Below, piece by piece: positions 35,519 to 43,325 of a DNA stretch of 64,000 bases. The notes beneath the pieces were generated by a model that saw nothing but the letters and a program-made list of their open reading frames with translations, was not told the DNA's origin and searched no databases. The position numbers were made by a program, and so were the translations under genes. This stretch comes from Nitrospirae bacterium MYbinv3. GTDB lineage: Bacteria > Nitrospirota > Thermodesulfovibrionia > Thermodesulfovibrionales > Magnetobacteriaceae. Numbering within the stretch: the first letter of the stretch is position 1; every line of letters starts with the position of its first letter. The stretch covers positions 1 to 64,000 of the forward strand of contig PEAB01000011.1 in NCBI GenBank assembly GCA_002753395.1, written 5' to 3'.

Positions 35519-35817
35519 GGGTGCATAAGAAAGTCGTGTTTTTTTTCAAAGAAGAGGAGGCTCTGCCTCCCCTCAGACCTAATGCTGTTGACTTAAGGAT
35601 ATAAAGATGCAAAAAAATAGAGAGGGCTTTGCCCTCCCTAGACCCTCCCACAAGGGGACTCGTCCCCTTGACCCCGTAAATGTCAGGCGTGGCTGCTAAA
35701 GATGTTACTTGCTATACATCAAGAATGCTTAAGTCAACAGCATTACCCCTCAGACCCCTCCGCAAGGGGACAGTCTCCTTGACCCAATTAAACTCCCCAT
35801 GAATTTTATATGCACCC
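35519..35817. repeat. GGGTGCATA-ended repeat interrupted by a miniature element
   Basis: The ends are GGGTGCATA (35519-35527) and its complement TATGCACCC (35809-35817). After removing the inserted 166-bp element and one 11-mer, the remaining 122 bp are a left part with AAGTCGTG and GAGGCTCTGCCTCC, then CCTCAGACCCCTCC, AAGGGGACAGTCTCCTTGACC and TTAAACTCCCCATGAATTTT. This aligns through with the uninterrupted copy at 2443-2580. No gene lies between the tRNA and nikM. Confidence 0.75.
35580..35745. mobile_element. 166-bp miniature element, 18-bp TIRs and 11-bp flanking repeats (copy 2)
   Basis: The terminal inverted repeats (35580-35597 and 35728-35745) are identical to those of the copy at 5472-5636. 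The flanking direct repeat is CCCCTCAGACC at 35569-35579 and 35746-35756, a different 11-mer from copy 1. The undisrupted host repeat at 2512-2522 has this 11-mer once. The interior again has hairpins GAGGGCTTTGCCCTC and AAGGGGACTCGTCCCCTT and no reading frame. Confidence 0.87.
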
Positions 35818-35841
35818 TTAAATAGGGATCCCTTTGGAGAT

Positions 35842-36447
35842 TCAACCATTAATCACAAGTATCTCTGGTTTGACCTTCCTGAGAAATGATACACAGAACG
35901 TTGTTACTATCCCCTCTATAACCATAATAGGTGTGTGACCGATGAACATCACCTTTGCTACAGTATAAAACTCTTTTGTTGTTAAAAAGAGGCATGTTGT
36001 AAGCAGCAAGCAGGCAAACAGTATTCCGCATACACCTGCCGCAAAAGCTGCTGCCAGGGCTATATAGTTATTGCCACGCTTTATCAACGGGTTAAACAGA
36101 TAATACACGGCAACGGCAGGAACAGCCATAGTTAATGTATTAGCCCCAAGTGTTGTAAACCCGCCAAATTGAAACAGCAATGCCTGTAGCGTTATCGCCA
36201 CAAAAATGGATGGAAAGGCCATCCATCCCATCAGCAGCCCCACCAAACCGTTCAATATAAGATGAGCGCTGGCTGGTCCCACTGGTATGTGCACAAGAGA
36301 GATAACGAAAAACGCCGACGTTAAAACTGCAACCTCAGGTATCTTATGAACCTGCATCTTTCGTAATCCGATAGCAACACCGGAAGCAGTTAGCACGGCG
36401 GAGGATAACAGTACAGGGCCAGACAGGATACCTTCTGATATATGCAT
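35842..36447 (-). CDS. nikM: Nickel/cobalt ECF transporter substrate protein NikM/CbiM
   Basis: A 201-residue inner-membrane protein with six or seven hydrophobic helices. It begins MHISEGILSG, the family N-terminus in which the buried His2 and the terminal amine bind Ni(II) or Co(II); further helices include VHIPVGPASAHLILNGLVG and FQFGGFTTLGANTLTMAVP. It is the substrate-binding S component of an energy-coupling-factor importer. The usual energising partners (CbiQ/NikQ transmembrane protein and CbiO/NikO ATPase) are absent here and must be elsewhere or missing. It lies 26 bases after the beta-barrel gene. Nickel is favoured over cobalt because of the upstream NikK- and NikL-like genes; this is inference. 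Confidence 0.88.
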   Translation of the reverse strand: MHISEGILSGPVLLSSAVLTASGVAIGLRKMQVHKIPEVAVLTSAFFVISLVHIPVGPASAHLILNGLVGLLMGWMAFPSIFVAITLQALLFQFGGFTTLGANTLTMAVPAVAVYYLFNPLIKRGNNYIALAAAFAAGVCGILFACLLLTTCLFLTTKEFYTVAKVMFIGHTPIMVIEGIVTTFCVSFLRKVKPEILVING

Positions 36448-36473
36448 ACTATTCGTCTCCTATTTAGCCTTAA

Positions 36474-37457
36474 TCAGAAATAAAACGATAATGTAGCGAT
36501 TGCCCTTACTTTTTCAAGACCTTCAGAACCTTGTTGTTGCTGCCCTTCATTTAATGATTTTGCAAGTGGAAACTTGAGCATAATCCCTACGTTGGCATTG
36601 TTTACCTTTGGGATGGCAAACCTCATACCAGGTGAAATATACAGGATGTCTCCACCGCTTGCCAGAGCCTTTTGCCCCCCTTCTTCGTCTTTCTGTAGTT
36701 TGAGAAAATTGAACTCCAGGACGCCGTCTATCTTTGAAACAACGCCCTCCGGTTTTCCATACAGTTCATATATAGCGGCAAGGTCGATCCTCAACTCGTT
36801 TCCAAACTTAAAACCGGCGCTCTTGGTAAAGATATCATATGTGGTGCTGGCGGTCATACTTAGTGCCTCAGCAACTTGCCTTGAGACGGCAGCTCCGATA
36901 GAGAATGACGGACTTCTAAAGCCTGGCTGCATATCCCTGGCGATCTCTTCTGCAAGCTGCTTATGGCTCTCACCCGTAGGAAGTGTAACCCCGCCGATTA
37001 AGGCAATATAGGTTCTCTTGTTACCCTCAAGTGTAACTGCGGTGTCCTCATGAGAATTTAACCTCAAACCGTTATTGGGTTCATAGTTAAATCCTAACGT
37101 GGTAGAGAGTTTTAGGTCGCCAAACCCCCTGTTGGAGCCAAGCGTATCCTGTCTCTTTATGGCGTATGGCATAAACAGGCTTGTCGTTAAATAAGGTGTT
37201 ACTCCATAAGATAACCCAAGATTGTAAAAGGTGTAGGAGTCTTTGTTCATAGGTTCTTCAAACTGAAACTTTTTAAACTCAACCTGTTCAACTCTCGTAG
37301 AGACAACAAATCCACCCTCAGGGAGGGTCAGAGGAGAGCTGGTCTCTATCGGACTACCAGGTCCAAGGGCAAGGCTGACACCCCCATGATGAGCCTCAAC
37401 TATGGTAGGTAATAAAACCACAGATACTAATAACGCAATAATTAAAGACTTGTTCAT
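36474..37457 (-). CDS. Putative outer-membrane beta-barrel in the nickel cluster
   Basis: A 327-residue exported protein. The signal peptide ends in VEA, so the mature chain should begin HHGGVSLALGPG. The rest is alternating aromatic/polar strands with short turns (NLGLSYGVTPYLTTSLFMPYA, GDLKLSTTLGFNY, IALIGGVTLPTGESHKQ, YISPGMRFAIPKV) and it ends in the strand VRAIATLSFYF with terminal Phe, the classic outer-membrane insertion signal. It resembles transporter-like barrels of the phenol-degradation (MetA-like) type. It overlaps nikL by 4 bases and precedes nikM, so it may admit nickel or cobalt through the outer membrane. No biochemical family match is claimed. Confidence 0.7.
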   Translation of the reverse strand: MNKSLIIALLVSVVLLPTIVEAHHGGVSLALGPGSPIETSSPLTLPEGGFVVSTRVEQVEFKKFQFEEPMNKDSYTFYNLGLSYGVTPYLTTSLFMPYAIKRQDTLGSNRGFGDLKLSTTLGFNYEPNNGLRLNSHEDTAVTLEGNKRTYIALIGGVTLPTGESHKQLAEEIARDMQPGFRSPSFSIGAAVSRQVAEALSMTASTTYDIFTKSAGFKFGNELRIDLAAIYELYGKPEGVVSKIDGVLEFNFLKLQKDEEGGQKALASGGDILYISPGMRFAIPKVNNANVGIMLKFPLAKSLNEGQQQQGSEGLEKVRAIATLSFYF

Positions 37458-37969
37458 TCCTTTTCTCCATTTCTGTTTTTGTTTGCCAAAAACCTTTGGG
37501 TTTTCTTCGTTTTCAGTATGAGATATGCGCCAAACATCCCGATAATAAGACTTATTCCTACAAATAATTTTATAAGCGTTGCGCTGAGGGTTTCAACAAA
37601 TGGCTTGTTGAAGGATTTGAGATTGAGGGCGTCGTCAACCTTGACCTCGATTGTTGCTCCATGCAATCCGTGTGTCGACTCACCACGCACCTTTATTACC
37701 CATATTCCTGTCCTATTAGGGAAAAAGCAGACAAATCCGTTCTTATCAGTCCTTCCTGTCTGGTGAGGCAGGGTATCGCCTGGGCCAAACAACTCGTATT
37801 CGGCATAGTTAACTGGGTCAGAAGCTGTATAAGATATCTTTGCAGAGATCCCTCTTTGCAAAACATCGTAGTGTACCGCATGAGCCTGCACATAAGAAAC
37901 AGGCAGGAGGCTCAAAGCGGTCGTCAGGATAGCATAAACATGAAAGACTCTCACATTGATGGCTATCAT
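37454..37969 (-). CDS. nikL: NikL-like periplasmic, C-terminally anchored protein
   Basis: A 171-residue protein. The signal peptide ends VQA, leaving HAVHYDVLQRG as the mature start. A beta-sandwich domain of about 90 residues follows (YAEYELFGPGD, TDKNGFVCFFPNRTGIWVIKVRGES, HGLHGATIEVKV). A C-terminal membrane helix (LFVGISLIIGMFGAYLIL) ends in a Lys/Arg-rich cytoplasmic tail. This matches NikL of NikKLMQO nickel ECF systems: an accessory component with a periplasmic domain and one anchor. Two further histidines (HGLHG) lie near the domain end. ATGA overlaps join it to the genes on both sides. Confidence 0.7.
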   Translation of the reverse strand: MIAINVRVFHVYAILTTALSLLPVSYVQAHAVHYDVLQRGISAKISYTASDPVNYAEYELFGPGDTLPHQTGRTDKNGFVCFFPNRTGIWVIKVRGESTHGLHGATIEVKVDDALNLKSFNKPFVETLSATLIKLFVGISLIIGMFGAYLILKTKKTQRFLANKNRNGEKE

Positions 37970-38673
37970 TTGGCAAACTTAAACGTAAGCGTTGAAGTAA
38001 GGTTTAAGTAATCAGCATCTGGGTCATTGTTGAGCTTTTCCTTGTAACTGACCGAGATCATCATAAGTTCTTTTGTGAGTTTGATACTCGCAAATCCGTT
38101 GCCATCTGTTTCAGCTAATTTTTCATGTGATTTACCTTCCAGCGTCGTTGCTGCAACCGGTTTGCCATCATATACTACCTTAAGTGGTAAAATGTCGCCT
38201 GGTTTCATCTTAAACGGATCATCAAGCAGGATGATATCGAGTCTCGACTCCGTTAAAGGCCTTTGAGCTAAATCACTCCATACAAGTATAGATTTAGTGT
38301 AAAACAAAGAGCGGTTGGACTCCACTACCCTGCTTGCCTTTCTCTTAGGCTGATTGCGCCAACCATAGATTGTCTTTGACCAGTAACCGTTGTCTACTTC
38401 AACAAACAGCACTGAAGGACGTTCCTTTGTCTTTATCGTCAAGGCATTTTCCTTAATCTCCTTAATAACTGCTAACTCTACACCTGCAATGCCAAAGGCC
38501 TTTAAGGTTTTTACTTTGGTAGGATCAAATTCCATTCTACTGTCCCCATGTCCGAAGACTAACGAGAAATCGAAACCACCACCTTCAATCCAGAAATCGT
38601 GTGCATAGAGCACGGTAGCATAAGATAATACGAAAACAGCTAAAAGCTCAAACTTAAGAGCACTTTTTTTCAT
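37966..38673 (-). CDS. nikK: NikK-like DUF4198 periplasmic protein
   Basis: A 235-residue exported protein. The signal peptide ends LYA, giving the mature start HDFWIEGG; HDFW after the cleavage site is a hallmark of DUF4198 proteins. Two beta-rich domains follow (PSVLFVEVDNGYWSKTI; then LPLKVVYDGKPVAATTLEG and ETDGNGFASIKLT), the second an Ig-like fold. DUF4198 proteins occur with nickel/cobalt importers (NikK) and are thought to present metal to the S component. It is the first gene of the four-gene unit. A strong AAGGAGGGG site precedes the ATG, itself directly behind a terminator-like hairpin. Confidence 0.75.
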   Translation of the reverse strand: MKKSALKFELLAVFVLSYATVLYAHDFWIEGGGFDFSLVFGHGDSRMEFDPTKVKTLKAFGIAGVELAVIKEIKENALTIKTKERPSVLFVEVDNGYWSKTIYGWRNQPKRKASRVVESNRSLFYTKSILVWSDLAQRPLTESRLDIILLDDPFKMKPGDILPLKVVYDGKPVAATTLEGKSHEKLAETDGNGFASIKLTKELMMISVSYKEKLNNDPDADYLNLTSTLTFKFAK

Positions 38674-38687
38674 AACCCCTCCTTAAA

Positions 38688-38736
38688 TAAAAAAAAAGCC
38701 GTGAAAGCCTACCTTCTGGTAGAAGCCATCACGGCT
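38688..38736 (-). promoter_or_regulatory. Leader terminator/attenuator just upstream of nikK
   Basis: On the minus strand AGCCGTGA and TCACGGCT (38729-38736 and 38697-38704) pair around an inner hairpin CTACC-AGAA-GGTAG. A run of nine T follows (38689-38697), then the nikK ribosome-binding site (38676-38684). A terminator so close to the gene's own translation start suggests conditional readthrough. Upstream, at 38768-38786, lies a 7-bp inverted repeat (CCTGAGA and TCTCAGG). It may instead simply end the galU transcript, about 330 bases upstream. Confidence 0.6.
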
Positions 38737-38877
38737 ACAATCTATAAATTAAGACACATAACTAAAACCTGAGATTCATTCTCAGGATTAAACTGTTTAA
38801 GGCTATCATTACACGTATTGGTAAGTCAAGCGTAATATTTTAAGGGTGTATAATGTTTAATGGGTTTATAGGAAATA

Positions 38878-39056
38878 GAAGGGAGGGCTTTGCCTGCTGA
38901 CGCAGGGGTTTGCAACCCCCTCCCTCAGACCTGCCCACAAGGGGATCAGTCCCGTTGACCACATTATATATTTCATATGAAAGTCTAAAAACATCCTACA
39001 TAATCAATGACTTTCATTGCTTGTTGTGTCCGTAAGGCCATGTTGGTTCTTATGCA
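38878..39056. repeat. Dispersed core repeat with 82-bp conserved tail
   Basis: It starts with GAAGGGAGGGCTTTGCC and continues with GCAGGGGTTTGCAACCCC, CCTCAGACCTGCCC and AAGGGGATCAGTCCC. Then 38975-39056 is the 82-bp segment shared with 2575-2656 (78 of 82 identical), which holds the inverted pair GAAAGTC/GACTTTC and ends TTCTTATGCA. It is the only content of the gap between nikK's leader and galU. Confidence 0.7.
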
Positions 39057-39062
39057 TCCATA

Positions 39063-39926
39063 TTAAAATGTCTTGGTTAAAGAGATCAGGTAGTCTTTCA
39101 AGATAGAGGCAAACTCTGGACGTTTTAAGGACAGGTTTATTGTGGCCTGCAGGAAACCAAACTTATCGCCGGCGTCATATCGTTTGCCCTTAAAAAGATA
39201 TCCATAGATATCCCGCTTTTCAAGTAAAAGGCTAAGGGCGTCTGTTAATTGGTACTCACCGCCAGAGCCAGGCTGGATGTTTTCTAGAACGTCAAAAATA
39301 TCGTTTGTAAGTATGTATCTGCCTATGACTGCATAGTTAGACGGGGAATCTTCCATCTTGGGCTTTTCTACAAGACTCTTAATTTTAATGATGACATCAC
39401 TAACATGATCGCCATCTATTATACCGTACTTGGATACGTCCTTTTTGGGTACCTCCTGTAGGGCAATCACTGGAGAACGATACTGTTGATATATCTTTAT
39501 CATGTCGCTGAGCAATGTCTCATCTGGGTCTATTATGTCATCCCCCAATAGCACGGCAAATGCCTCATCCTTGACAAAGGGCTTTGAACACAGGATTGCA
39601 TGTCCAAGTCCAAGAGGTTTGCTCTGTCTAATAAAGGCGAAACTCGAATTACTATGCTGGTTGATCTCATCTAAAAGGGTGTGCAGTCCCTTTTGTTTAA
39701 GGGTCTCCTCAAGCTCAAATGAGTAGTCAAAGTGATCCTCAATCGCCCTTTTATTCTTGCCAGTGATGATTATAAATTCGTCGATCCCATACCTCTCACA
39801 CTCCTCCACAGAGTACTGAATAAGAGGCTTATCCACAATAGGCAGCATCTCTTTTGGAGATGCCTTAGTTACCGGCAAAAACCGCGTACCTAACCCAGCA
39901 GCCGGCAGTATAGCTTTCTTAATCAT
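39063..39926 (-). CDS. galU: UTP-glucose-1-phosphate uridylyltransferase
   Basis: Makes UDP-glucose for surface polysaccharides. Motifs: KAILPAAGLGTRFLPVTKASPKEMLPI at the N-terminus (nucleotide loop), the VEKPKMEDSPSNYAVIGRYIL segment, EYQLTDAL and GKRYDAGDKFGFLQA. Length of 287 residues is normal. The start at 39926 gives the family-typical MIKKAIL; a codon at 39944 would add six residues read through the promoter -10 box. No ribosome-binding site precedes the ATG. A consensus-like promoter places the transcript start at this ATG, so the mRNA may be leaderless. Confidence 0.96.
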   Translation of the reverse strand: MIKKAILPAAGLGTRFLPVTKASPKEMLPIVDKPLIQYSVEECERYGIDEFIIITGKNKRAIEDHFDYSFELEETLKQKGLHTLLDEINQHSNSSFAFIRQSKPLGLGHAILCSKPFVKDEAFAVLLGDDIIDPDETLLSDMIKIYQQYRSPVIALQEVPKKDVSKYGIIDGDHVSDVIIKIKSLVEKPKMEDSPSNYAVIGRYILTNDIFDVLENIQPGSGGEYQLTDALSLLLEKRDIYGYLFKGKRYDAGDKFGFLQATINLSLKRPEFASILKDYLISLTKTF

Positions 39927-39932
39927 CGAGGA

Positions 39933-39961
39933 ATTATAACACATAGGATGCTGTTTGTAAA
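39933..39961 (-). promoter_or_regulatory. galU promoter, predicts leaderless mRNA
   Basis: On the minus strand TTTACA (39961-39956) and TATAAT (39938-39933) are separated by exactly 17 bases. The A of the galU ATG (39926) is the seventh base after the -10 box, the usual transcription start distance. Confidence 0.7.
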
Positions 39962-40040
39962 GGATGCATAAGAAACTAATTGGAACAAAGATATATTTAA
40001 CGCAAAGGGACTGGATACATTGCTGATGGGTAATGTTGCT

Positions 40041-40170
40041 ACCTTAAGCATTATACAATACATCCAGGTAATATCTTAAAGGCAACCACGATAGACATTT
40101 ACGGGGTCAAGTGGACGAGTCCCCTTGTGGGAGGGGCTAGGGAGGGCGAAACCCTCCCTATTCCACCTCT
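40041..40170. repeat. Inverted, degraded copy of the miniature-element core
   Basis: In reverse orientation relative to the copies at 5.5 and 35.6 kb: CTTAAGCATTATACAATACATC, ACCACGATAGACATTTACGG, GGGGTCAAGTGGACGAGTCCCCTTG and GAGGGCGAAACCCTCCC. The full 18-bp ends are no longer present. It fills the gap between galU and leuA. Confidence 0.65.
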
Positions 40171-40187
40171 CGCTGTATTTCTAAGGA

Positions 40188-41714
40188 TTAGACCCCTTGT
40201 TTGATGATCCTGTTTTTGCCTTCGAGCTTATTGATTGCGTTTATATAGGCCTTAGCCGAGGCCACGATGATGTCCGTATCTGAGCCAGACCCTCTTACTG
40301 TCCTGCCGTCTTCCTCAAGCGTAACAACTACCTCGCCAAGAGCGTCCGTGCCGCCTGTGATACCCTTGACCTCATATTTGAGCAACTGGCTCTTGGTCTT
40401 AGTAAGCTCTGCTATTGCATTATAGGTGGCATCGACTGGACCGTCACCTGCGCCCTCAGTCTTGAGTTCCTCACCGCGCTTAGAAATAGATATCTTTGCT
40501 AGTGGAGCATCCTCGGTGCCACTTGTGACCTTGAGATAAACAAGACGGTAGATATCGTCTGTCTTTGACATCTCCTCTGTTATCAGTGCCTCAATATCCT
40601 CGTCAAAGACGTGTTTTTTCTGGTCTGACAGGGCCTTGAACTTTTCAAAAGCATGGTTTACCTCATCCTCGGTCAAGGTGTAGCCCAACTGCTTCAGTCT
40701 ATCCTTAAAGGCGTGCCTGCCAGAGTGCTTACCCAATATTAGCTTGCTTCCTGGGATACCGACCTCCTCAGGTTTGAGTATCTCATACGTAGAACGTTCC
40801 TTCAAAAAACCGTCTTGATGTATCCCTGACTCATGCGCAAAGGCATTGTCACCTACGATTGCCTTATTGGGCTGCACCTTCATGCCTGTTATCTGAGAGA
40901 CCTTCCTGCTTGTCTTGTATATCTCCGTGGTTACAATACCCGTGTCGGCCATAAAGAGCTTTGGCCGCGTCTTAAGGGCCATAACGATCTCCTCTAACGA
41001 GGCATTGCCCGCCCTCTCACCGATGCCGTTAATGGTACACTCAACCTGTCCTGCCCCTTTATAAATGGCAGCCAGTGAGTTGGCCACGGCCAGGCCTAGA
41101 TCGTTGTGACAATGCACAGAGACAACACACTTGTCTATGTTGGGTACCTTGTTCATCAGGTACTCTATAAGCTCGCTATACTCAAGGGGTACTGTATAGC
41201 CAACCGTATCAGGTATGTTGACCGTGGTGGCGCCTGCCTTTATTACCTCTTCTGTGACCCTGCAGAGGAAATCCCAGTCAGAACGGGTGGCGTCCTCGGC
41301 TGAGAACTCCACATCATCTGTATACTGACGTGCGTGTCTTACTGATTTTACAGCCGTCTCCAGCACCTCTTCCCTGGTCATCTTCAGCTTGAACTTGAGG
41401 TGTATGTCAGATGTGGCTATAACGATGTGAATTCGACCTCTCTTAGCGTTTCTTATAGCCTCTGCAACCCTGTCTATGTCCTCAACGCGTGCCCTGGCAA
41501 GTCCTGCCACAGTAACAGTATCAAGCTCCTCAGAGATCCTCTTAACCGCCTCGAAATCTCCTATAGAAGTTATGGGGAAACCTGCCTCTATAACATCTAC
41601 CTTGAGTCGCGCAAGCTGCCTGGCAATCTGTAGTTTCTCCTCCACGTTCATGGTTGCCCCCGGGGACTGCTCACCGTCCCTCAAGGTAGTATCAAAGACC
41701 TTGATAAGCCTCAT
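40188..41714 (-). CDS. leuA: 2-isopropylmalate synthase
   Basis: A 508-residue enzyme of leucine biosynthesis condensing acetyl-CoA with 2-oxoisovalerate. The catalytic TIM barrel opens with [37 protein letters not shown] and [15 protein letters not shown] follow; [13 protein letters not shown] and [10 protein letters not shown] belong to the linker. A complete C-terminal allosteric LeuA-dimer domain (about 390-500) argues for feedback control by leucine and for LeuA rather than homocitrate or citramalate synthase, though substrate choice in this superfamily is not certain. It stands 25 bases downstream of pssA. Confidence 0.93.
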   Translation of the reverse strand: MRLIKVFDTTLRDGEQSPGATMNVEEKLQIARQLARLKVDVIEAGFPITSIGDFEAVKRISEELDTVTVAGLARARVEDIDRVAEAIRNAKRGRIHIVIATSDIHLKFKLKMTREEVLETAVKSVRHARQYTDDVEFSAEDATRSDWDFLCRVTEEVIKAGATTVNIPDTVGYTVPLEYSELIEYLMNKVPNIDKCVVSVHCHNDLGLAVANSLAAIYKGAGQVECTINGIGERAGNASLEEIVMALKTRPKLFMADTGIVTTEIYKTSRKVSQITGMKVQPNKAIVGDNAFAHESGIHQDGFLKERSTYEILKPEEVGIPGSKLILGKHSGRHAFKDRLKQLGYTLTEDEVNHAFEKFKALSDQKKHVFDEDIEALITEEMSKTDDIYRLVYLKVTSGTEDAPLAKISISKRGEELKTEGAGDGPVDATYNAIAELTKTKSQLLKYEVKGITGGTDALGEVVVTLEEDGRTVRGSGSDTDIIVASAKAYINAINKLEGKNRIIKQGV

Positions 41715-41739
41715 CGTCTGTAATCACCTTCCTTCTTCC

Positions 41740-42516
41740 CTAATGAGATTCTTTTTTATGCTCTGCCTTCTGCTCCACGCCTATAACACCTGCTGGTTCA
41801 ACGATAACACCCTTCTTTCTTCGGGCATAAAGCAGGTAGCTATTCTCTATTATACCAACCAACATGTAAAGAAAAGCAAACACGAATAACATAATCGGCG
41901 GGTCTATCATAATAATGATGACCATCAGTATCAGCAGCACGAGAAATGGAAAAGGCTTTCTTTTCTTTATGTCAAACTCCTTTAGCCCATGAAATCTCAA
42001 CGTGCTTATCATAAATATCGACAACACTACCGACAGGACGATAATAAAGAGACTGTTTACAGGCATTCCTTCAAAGTGATTTTCATGGAAGATAACAAAC
42101 GTTGCCAGTATCGTGGCAGCGGCTGGTATCGGCATTCCTGTGAAATATTTTTTTTCGGTTGAGACCATCTGGACGTTGTATCGAGCCAATCTAAGAGCCC
42201 CGCAACAGACGTAAAGAAAGGCCACGCCCCAACCGATCCTGCCGGCAGGTCTTAACGCCCAGGCATAGGTCATAATGGCTGGCGCTACGCCAAAGGCCAC
42301 CAGGTCAGACAGAGAATCGAGTTCTATACCGAACCTTGATGTACTATTTGTCATCCTGGCCACCCAGCCATCCATGCCGTCGAATATGTTTGCAATGATA
42401 ATTGCCCATCCGGCTTCAACATAACTACCCTTTAAAGAGGCCACAATCGAGAAGAATCCAAAACCCATCCCACCAAGTGTAAGCCCGTTTGGTAAAATGT
42501 AAACCCCTCTTTTCAT
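41740..42516 (-). CDS. pssA: CDP-diacylglycerol-serine O-phosphatidyltransferase
   Basis: A 258-residue membrane enzyme making phosphatidylserine. The CDP-alcohol phosphotransferase motif D-G-x2-A-R-x8-G-x3-D-x3-D is present as DGWVAR, then FGIELDSLSD. About seven hydrophobic helices are seen; a hydrophilic tail of about 25 residues ends the chain. The next step, psd, precedes it with a 4-base ATGA overlap, so phosphatidylethanolamine synthesis is co-expressed. Confidence 0.95.
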   Translation of the reverse strand: MKRGVYILPNGLTLGGMGFGFFSIVASLKGSYVEAGWAIIIANIFDGMDGWVARMTNSTSRFGIELDSLSDLVAFGVAPAIMTYAWALRPAGRIGWGVAFLYVCCGALRLARYNVQMVSTEKKYFTGMPIPAAATILATFVIFHENHFEGMPVNSLFIIVLSVVLSIFMISTLRFHGLKEFDIKKRKPFPFLVLLILMVIIIMIDPPIMLFVFAFLYMLVGIIENSYLLYARRKKGVIVEPAGVIGVEQKAEHKKESH

Positions 42517-43214
42517 AACTCCCTCCCATCTAACCCTGTTGTTATACGACCTTGCATTGTCCCTGCTATGGATTGATCAGTGCCCCATCTGCCAATCACA
42601 GTCTCACCTGCCAGTACCTTATCACCCACTTTTGCCGTTATCTGAGCGCCTAACGGTAAATACAGGTCAACCCTTGAGCTGAACTTAATTATCCCAAACC
42701 GTTGCCCTTTCTTGAGGGCGTCTCCAGGTTTGACACGACATACTGCCCTTCTTGCAACAGAGCCTGCCACCTGTCTTACGAGTATGTCCCCCATATCAGT
42801 TGACATAACCATAGCGATGTTTTCGTTGTTACCGGAGGCCTCATCCAGATACGCCTTGTGAAAACTTCCCTTTGTGTACTTTACGCTCACGACGGTGCCA
42901 TCAAAAGGTGCCCTGTTTACATGCACGTTTAGAGGCGACATAAATATACTGAACTTCTGCACATCCTTCTTCAAAAAGTCCTTCTCGAAGGTGTTCTTAA
43001 TCAGAATGACCTTGCCATCAGCAGGCGATATTATTGCATCGCTCTGATCAGGGATGACCCTTTCAGGGTCTCGAAAGAAAAAAAACATGAAAAATAGCAA
43101 ACTTATAGGTATTATGGTTATCCAGTTTTTTGTAAACATAAACACAGCTATTATCAGTGCTGAGGCAGCAATAAAAAATGGTATTCCTTCTGGAGCAAAT
43201 CTCATAATCCACAA
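42513..43214 (-). CDS. psd: Phosphatidylserine decarboxylase, short (archaeal-type) form
   Basis: A 233-residue proenzyme that makes phosphatidylethanolamine. Two N-terminal membrane helices are followed by FFRDPERVIPDQSDAIISPADGKV, FMSPLNVHVNRAPFDG and ARRAVCRVKPGD. The self-cleavage serine should lie in IIKFSSRVDLYLP near residue 190; short-form relatives usually have F-G-S-R here, so this gene has Ser in place of Gly just before the pyruvoyl-forming serine. Everything else is standard. It is divergent from proS, with promoters in the shared gap. Confidence 0.93.
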   Translation of the reverse strand: MWIMRFAPEGIPFFIAASALIIAVFMFTKNWITIIPISLLFFMFFFFRDPERVIPDQSDAIISPADGKVILIKNTFEKDFLKKDVQKFSIFMSPLNVHVNRAPFDGTVVSVKYTKGSFHKAYLDEASGNNENIAMVMSTDMGDILVRQVAGSVARRAVCRVKPGDALKKGQRFGIIKFSSRVDLYLPLGAQITAKVGDKVLAGETVIGRWGTDQSIAGTMQGRITTGLDGREL

Positions 43215-43223
43215 ACCCCTTAC

Positions 43224-43279
43224 TTGTATTATTAAAAATATTTTATATAATTTATGATATTATATAAAGTGCAATTATA
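43224..43279. promoter_or_regulatory. Divergent promoters of proS and psd
   Basis: Plus strand: TTGTAT (43224-43229), 16 bases, TATAAT (43246-43251), about 75 bases before proS. Minus strand: TATAAT (complement of 43274-43279) with a poor TTTAAA 16 bases upstream, reading into psd. The whole gap is very AT-rich, so the -10 boxes are not strong evidence by themselves. Confidence 0.45.
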
Positions 43280-43325
43280 CCATACTAAAGTTGATTTTAA
43301 ATACTAAAAAAAAGGGGAATAATAA

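Noticed and set aside
35393-35817. Genomic island integrated at tRNA-Arg
   Set aside because: No integrase and no repeat of the tRNA 3' end is visible; the adjacent elements are small MITE-like repeats.
38688-38830. Cobalamin or NiCo riboswitch upstream of nikK
   Set aside because: The conserved B12-box or NiCo four-way-junction sequences could not be found; only a generic terminator and a palindrome are supported.
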